From: Apus apus
Taxonomy: Eukaryota; Chordata; Aves; Apodiformes; Apodidae
Direction: 5' to 3'
DNA: 64,000 nucleotides
Assembly (NCBI RefSeq): GCF_020740795.1
Contig: NC_067295.1
Span: forward strand, 5,518,501 to 5,582,500
Positions 55,947-64,000 of this stretch are shown piece by piece. Under the pieces are notes generated by a model. The model had not been told where the DNA came from and did no database searches. It saw nothing but the letters and a program-made list of their open reading frames with translations. The position numbers and the translations under genes are program-made. Within the stretch, counting starts at the first letter, position 1. Each line of letters begins with the position of its first letter.

Positions 55947-55998
55947 CACGTGCGCGCTGCCCGGCCCGGCCCGGCGCGAGGGGCGGCGGCACCACGTG
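55947..55998. promoter_or_regulatory. Two CACGTG E-boxes
   Basis: Perfect CACGTG palindromes occur at 55,947-55,952 and 55,993-55,998, 46 bases apart inside the MAFK CpG island. Binding could be by MYC/MAX, USF or MiT-type bHLH-zip factors; the sequence alone does not decide. Confidence 0.5.
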
Positions 55999-56008
55999 CC
56001 CGGCGCGG

Positions 56009-56021
56009 TGGTGACTCAGCA
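56009..56021 (-). promoter_or_regulatory. MAFK: Near-perfect Maf recognition element in MAFK
   Basis: TGGTGACTCAGCA on + differs at one of 13 positions from the MARE palindrome TGCTGACTCAGCA. It lies about 215 bases downstream of the predicted first-exon donor. Small Maf heterodimers with CNC factors bind such sites, which suggests auto- or cross-regulation. Confidence 0.6.
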
Positions 56022-56274
56022 CTTTTACCTCCGCTGCCCCGCCCCGCCCAACCGGACCCGACCGGACACAACCGGAGCGGACCGAGCCGCACCCCCCCCA
56101 ACCCCCCCTTCACCCCCCCTCACCCCCACCCCAATCACCGGCAGCGCGGCCACCCCCACCTCCCCTCCCCACTCCAGCAATCCCCCCCCAGCCCCGCGCC
56201 CCCGCCCCATCGCGCGCGGACCGGGCGGATCCTCACCTGCGTGCCGGCGGGAGCGCGCGCGCGCGCCCGTGACG

Positions 56275-56345
56275 GGGGCGGCGGCGGGGGGGGCGCTGGC
56301 GGCGGGGGGGGGGGCGGCGGCGGCGGCGGCGGCGGCGGCGGGGGC
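56275..56345. repeat. GC-rich tract with (GGC)n core
   Basis: A run of GGC triplets (about nine uninterrupted copies to 56,340) is preceded by G runs. In the MAFK sense it reads GCC repeats within the predicted 5' UTR exon, upstream of the start codon, so it is not translated as a homopolymer in MafK. Confidence 0.85.
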
Positions 56346-56468
56346 GCTGCGCGGCTCCCTCCCTCCCTGCCTGCCAGCGAGTCCCGCGGACAACAACAAG
56401 CGCGGGGCGGCCCCCTCCCCCCCGCCGCGCCGCCGACCAACCAGCGCCCCCGCGGCTTCCGGCATGGC

Positions 56469-56518
56469 GCGTCACGCCGCGCGTCACCCCCCGGGCCCGC
56501 CCCCGCCGCACGCGTCAC
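56469..56518 (-). promoter_or_regulatory. MAFK: Triple GTGACGC (CRE half-site) cluster
   Basis: GCGTCAC occurs at 56,469-56,475, 56,481-56,487 and 56,512-56,518 on +, that is GTGACGC three times in MAFK sense within 50 bases. TGACG is the half-site of ATF/CREB factors. Position near the predicted transcription start favours a core-promoter role. Confidence 0.5.
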
Positions 56519-56724
56519 CGCGGCCCCGCCCGCCCGTTCATTCATGGGGAAGGGCGCGGGGAGAGGGGCGGGGTGGCCCCGGCACCCGCACGGAACCGCC
56601 TCCCCCCCCCCCCCCGGCACCGCCACCCCGTGCGGCGTGCCCCCGGAGCCCTCCCCGCCGCCGGGCTCTCCCCCTTGCCCGGGGTGTCCCCGCTGGAGCC
56701 GGCGCGGTGCGGCCGGAGGGTTTT

Positions 56725-58385
56725 TCACCGCCACGCGTGGGTTAGCTTGCAAGAGCGGTGGGAGAAAAGTGTCCTGGACACCGTGAGGCTCTGCTGAGCA
56801 ACCAGAAGCTGTTTCGGCCCCCCGAGTTTATGAGGAGGCCACTGGTAAGGCTTGGCCTCCTCCGCCAGGTGCTGGACCAGCTTTTGTCCGCACACCCGGG
56901 TCCTCCCCCCCGGGTGCTCCTGCGCGGCCAAGTCCTGCCCCAGGGCCGGATCCTGTGCCCAGTCCTTGCCCGTTCCTTGCCCGTTCCTTGCCCATTCCTC
57001 ATGCAGCTGCAGGAGCTGCTGACACAACGCCCTGACCCCAGTGGTTTTCAGACCCCAGGACCCCAGGAACACCAACAATGATGAAAATGCATCCAGGAAA
57101 TGTAGTAACGTGGCTGGATGACCAAACCTAACCACCTCCATTTAAAACTGGGCTTCTTTTGATTGTGTTTGTAACTGGATTAGAAAGTCTGTGCTGGCCC
57201 CTGCAATTTGTGCCTTCCAGCCACGGGGTCAAGTATCCTCATTGGAGCAGATCTAAGAGCCGTGGTTGAGATTTTGAGTAAGATCTCGTCTCTCACTGCT
57301 CTCTTCACAAAACACAAGCTGCAAAATGTGGGGAGCCTCACACCTGGCACAGTATGACAGGCCGGAGCGAGCTCTGGCTGACCAGGGGATTGAGCAGGTG
57401 CACTCCCTTAGAAACCCTGTTCTTTATTGCAGCTGAGCTACTGAGGTTGGATAAAGCTCACAAGGTGATGGCACAAAGCTGCCATCCAGTGTGACTACAA
57501 CAGTGTTGGCCTTCACCTCTCCCAGATTTGCAGATTCTGGCTGAAAACCTGCCCCAGGCGCTGGGATGGAGCAAGCTCGGGTTTGGAGGGTAGATTTCCC
57601 CTGTCCCTGTGGTTCCCCCTCTTGCCTCTGAGGTTTGTCTTCAGATCTCCTTCATGTCTGCAGGGGTTCTGGTGGCTCAGAGAGCTCGGAGAGGAGTGCC
57701 AGTGGTGGGAACATAAGGTCCACCCATGTCCCCAGCAATGGCCACCTGTCCCTGTGCTCTTTCCAGGTGGTAAAAACCAGGAGTGGCTGGAGCCATCCTG
57801 CGTTATCCATGGCATCTCCCTGGGGGAAACATAAGATGGTTGTCCATTGGGACAGAAGGGATGGGCTGGCTGTGTTCTGGGTGGGGGCCTCACCCTCCAT
57901 GGTGACAGCCCCACATTTGGTGCTCACCAGAATTGGAAGGGGAATATTGTGTCACCTGAAAAATCTGTTTCTGGGTGAATCATTCTCTTCACAACAGCTC
58001 TTAGCTTTTGTTTTCATTCCCTGGGGAAAGCAACTCTGCTTCAAAGGTCTGTTGTCCTTTGCTGCTGACCTTTAGACTGTGGTGGCCTTTGCTAGTAAAC
58101 AACAATGAGCTCTCCAGTCCTCCTAGAGTGGGAAAGCCTGTGCAGGGAGTGTGCAATTACAGACACTCGTTAACCAGAGGAAGAGGAGTGCTTGGGAGAA
58201 AGGACTTCTGGTGAAAAGATGGATGAAAAAGGGGCTTTGTTTTGGGAAGTGTGGGGTTTTGTGGGTCTAGCCCATCAGCTGTGGTCCAGCTTCATGATTC
58301 CCTGAAGCCACAGTGCAGGATTCAGCACAGGCACCTTTTTCACACTGCTTTGATTAAGGTACTCTCACCCCTAAAAGGGGGTAGA
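56725..58385. other. Intergenic between MAFK promoter and GAA-like gene
   Basis: This is the head-to-head spacer between divergent genes. It holds a short tandem repeat of CGTTCCTTGCC (about three units, 56,968-57,000) and otherwise unique sequence. No coding exon or RNA gene is supported. Confidence 0.5.
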
Positions 58386-58387
58386 GG

Positions 58388-58775
58388 CATTAAGAGAATT
58401 GGAGTTGTTAAGTATGGAGAAAAGAAGGCTCCAGGGAGACTTTAAAGCAGCCTTCCAGTTCCTGAAGGGTACAGGAAAGCTGGAGAGGGACTTTTTACGA
58501 AGGCATGGAGTGGTAGGATGGGGTGGAATGGTTCCAAGCTGAAAGAGGGTAGATTTAGATTAGACATTAGGAAAAAAATTCTTTACTGTGAGGGTGGTGA
58601 GATAGTGGCCCAGGCTGCCCTGAGAAGTTGTAGATGTCCCATCCCTGGAAGTGTTCAAAGCCATGTTAGACAGAGCTTGGAGCAACTTGGTCTAGTGTGA
58701 GGTGTCCCTGTCCATGGCAGGGGGTTTTGGGACAAGACAATATTTACAAACCAAACTATTCTGTGAATCTGTGAT
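58388..58775 (+). repeat. CR1 3' fragment upstream of GAA-like gene
   Basis: This is the longest CR1 copy in the window, about 390 bases, sense strand. It carries GGAGAAAAGAAGGCTCCAGG, GAAAGAGGGTAGATTTAGAT, TTCTTTACTGTGAGGGTGGT, GATGTCCCATCCCTGGAAGT and a decayed end, CTATTCTGTGAATCTGTGAT. The usual terminal GATGATCTTTAAGG block is diverged. It is 5' truncated and lies about 150 bases before the CpG island of the next gene. Confidence 0.93.
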
Positions 58776-58919
58776 TAATACTCTGGGTTTTGAGCCTTTG
58801 TGTGCATCTAGGCTGGGGAAAATCTAAAAAATGGCTAAATTCCCATATTCTCCACCTCGGCTCTTTCAAACAGCATTGAGCGTAGGTATATACATTGTAA
58901 ACAAACAAGCAGAAGAGCG

Positions 58920-59420
58920 AGGCGCTGAGGAGTGTGTGTGTGCAGGCGCTGCTACTAGAGAGGCGGGGTAGGAGCTGAGCGATGTGTAGGGTTTTTACGG
59001 CGGAGCAGGCAGCGCTGCGGCGGCCTGGAGCCCTGCCTGCCCGCCCGCTGCCCGCCCGCCGCCCGCAGCCACAATGTCAAGAGGAGACACGTGTATGTAA
59101 GCGCTCGGCATGGCCCGAGCTGGGCCCAGGGGGGTCCGCGGATGCGGTGCTTCCCCGTGCCGGGCTGGGGAGCCCACCCCCGGCTGCAGCTGACTTTGTG
59201 CGCTCCCCACACACGCTCCCCGAGTGCCGCCGCTGCGGGGTGACATGGCGGGGCAGGCTGGCATGGGGATGGGTGCATGGTGGCATGAAGAGGTCCCCGG
59301 GGTTGGCATGCGGGGTGAGCCGGTGCTGGGCGGGTGGGCGCGGCTGCCACGCAGCCACCCACGCGTGGGGAAGGCACCGGTGATGGCGTAAGGCTGAGGC
59401 GCTGCGTGGGGCAGGTGTCA
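58920..59420 (+). promoter_or_regulatory. CpG-island promoter of the GAA-like gene
   Basis: A CpG-rich block begins just after a (GT)n run at 58,932-58,943. A noncoding first exon probably lies at about 58,950-59,096, with a donor-like TAT|GTAAGC at 59,097, because the first coding exon at 60.3 kb opens directly after an acceptor. A perfect CACGTG (59,088-59,093) is in this region, part-way to the CLEAR element GTCACGTGAC bound by TFEB at lysosomal genes. Confidence 0.55.
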
Positions 59421-60300
59421 TCGCTCCGGGATGGCTTCGGGGCCGGGCCCCGGCAAGCTGAGCCGTTTTGGTGCTGGAGCAGGGGCAGGACTGCCGGGGA
59501 TTGAAGTCTGTTTTGAGGGGAGTTCCGTTTTGCAGATTGCAGGGCGGAGGTGAGCAGGGTCTGAGTGCCTATGGCTTGGGCAGGAGATGGCGAGCAGAAA
59601 GTTGTGTCTCTTTTTTAAGGTGCTGAGATTGCTTCCTGCTTTCAGCAGGAGAATGAGGGTCTCTTTTTCACTTACAGCCCGGGACATGTTTGCCCGAGAG
59701 GTTGTTAAAAGCAGATTTTATCAGTGGGAGGCAAAGTCTGATGGCACGTTCCCCGACATCCCTAGCCCAGCTCTCCCTGGGGCTTAAACCTCTGCCTCAG
59801 GGCTTTGGGTTGTGGCAGAAGATGCTCAGAGCGGAGCAGAGCAGATGATGCTCAGAGCAGAGGATGCTCCGTACCTCGGAGCCGCTGTTCCCAGCACCAC
59901 ATCTCTGCTCCGACGGGCAGAGGGAGCTCGCTTTTGCTTGCATCTGCCAGAAACGCTGCAGCCCATAAATTCAGACCCGGGAAAAACTCCTTGCGGGGCC
60001 ACCCTGCCGCACCCAAGAGTAGGTGGGGTTCAGGCGGATGGCGCTTTGTCCCTTGGTGTCTCCCAGCATGCCAGCAGTGCCAGGACCACCCGACCCTGGC
60101 AAAGCCACCATTTGCTGAGTTTGCTACATGGATTTAAGCCAAGGGCGTAGACATCACGGTAGAAGCTGCCAAGATGGGCAGAGGTGGGCAGGCTCTGCCT
60201 GAACCACGGGTGTTGGGAGTAGAGAAGCCATCCTTGAGGCTTGGAGGAGCTCTCCCCCTCTGACTCCTTCACACCTGCCTCTGTCTCCCTCCAGCCCCAG
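59420..60300 (+). other. Presumed intron 1 of GAA-like gene
   Basis: No coding exon is supported. Near 59,817-59,870 there is a small imperfect repeat of GATGCTCAGAGC. Sequence is unique and GC-moderate, ending in a pyrimidine tract and CCCCAG acceptor at 60,300. Confidence 0.5.
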
Positions 60301-60304
60301 GACG

Positions 60305-64000
<3,696 letters not shown>

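Larger units (their letters stand above)
55300..56720 (-). promoter_or_regulatory. MAFK: CpG-island promoter of MAFK
   Basis: This block of very high GC and CpG density is the main MAFK promoter candidate. An excellent minus-strand donor GCACGCAG|GTGAGG falls at 56,237/56,236, so a noncoding first exon of perhaps 150-300 bases would lie at about 56,237-56,500, including the GCC tract. Three TGACGC half-sites (56,469-56,518) lie at or just upstream of that exon, and a MARE plus two CACGTG boxes lie just inside intron 1. The 613-codon frame reading through the island on + is a Pro/Arg/Gly/Ala-rich artefact of base composition. Confidence 0.7.

Noticed and set aside
54945-56786. A 613-codon open frame on + through the MAFK CpG island
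   Set aside because: Composition is Pro/Arg/Gly/Ala/Ser-rich, other frames are equally open, no domain is recognisable, and it runs opposite to MAFK through promoter DNA. It is a consequence of high GC with few stop codons.

Overview
The window looks like avian nuclear DNA. It carries truncated CR1 retroposon tails in both orientations, otherwise has few repeats, and has CpG-island promoters, compact introns and vertebrate gene models. I cannot name the species. Three genes keep the order and relative orientation of human 7p22.3 (PSMG3, TMEM184A, MAFK), which points to the avian counterpart of that block. A fourth gene, an acid alpha-glucosidase paralogue, follows MAFK.

Layout: 1-23.8 kb is a relatively AT-rich stretch with no coding exon I can support. 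It holds a CTCTC microsatellite inside a polypyrimidine tract, two MIR-like SINE fossils, one decayed CR1 and some candidate conserved noncoding patches. By synteny it would lie between PSMG3 and ELFN1. PSMG3 (+) starts in a CpG island at 23.9-25.3 kb and ends near 27.7 kb. TMEM184A (+) has eight coding exons between 32,592 and 36,975, and its 3' UTR probably ends near 38.38 kb. MAFK (-) occupies about 41.9-56.5 kb: a 3' UTR of about 4.5 kb, two coding exons, a long first intron with several regulatory motifs, and a CpG-island promoter with a GCC tract. A GAA-like gene (+) starts in a CpG island at 58.9-59.4 kb and runs off the right edge. Five coding exons are visible; the last is cut by the window end.

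The four complete or partial gene models are supported by uninterrupted reading frames across consensus splice sites. PSMG3 acts in 20S proteasome assembly. TMEM184A is a multipass membrane protein of the organic-solute-transporter-alpha-like family. MAFK is a small Maf bZIP factor. The GAA-like protein is a trefoil plus GH31 alpha-glucosidase. They do not form one pathway; the linkage is ancestral synteny. The most interesting points are the membrane-anchored GAA paralogue, which has an N-terminal YQKL motif and exon lengths identical to human GAA, and the MAFK regulatory layout: a 12/13 MARE, paired RFX X-boxes and a cluster of TGACG half-sites.
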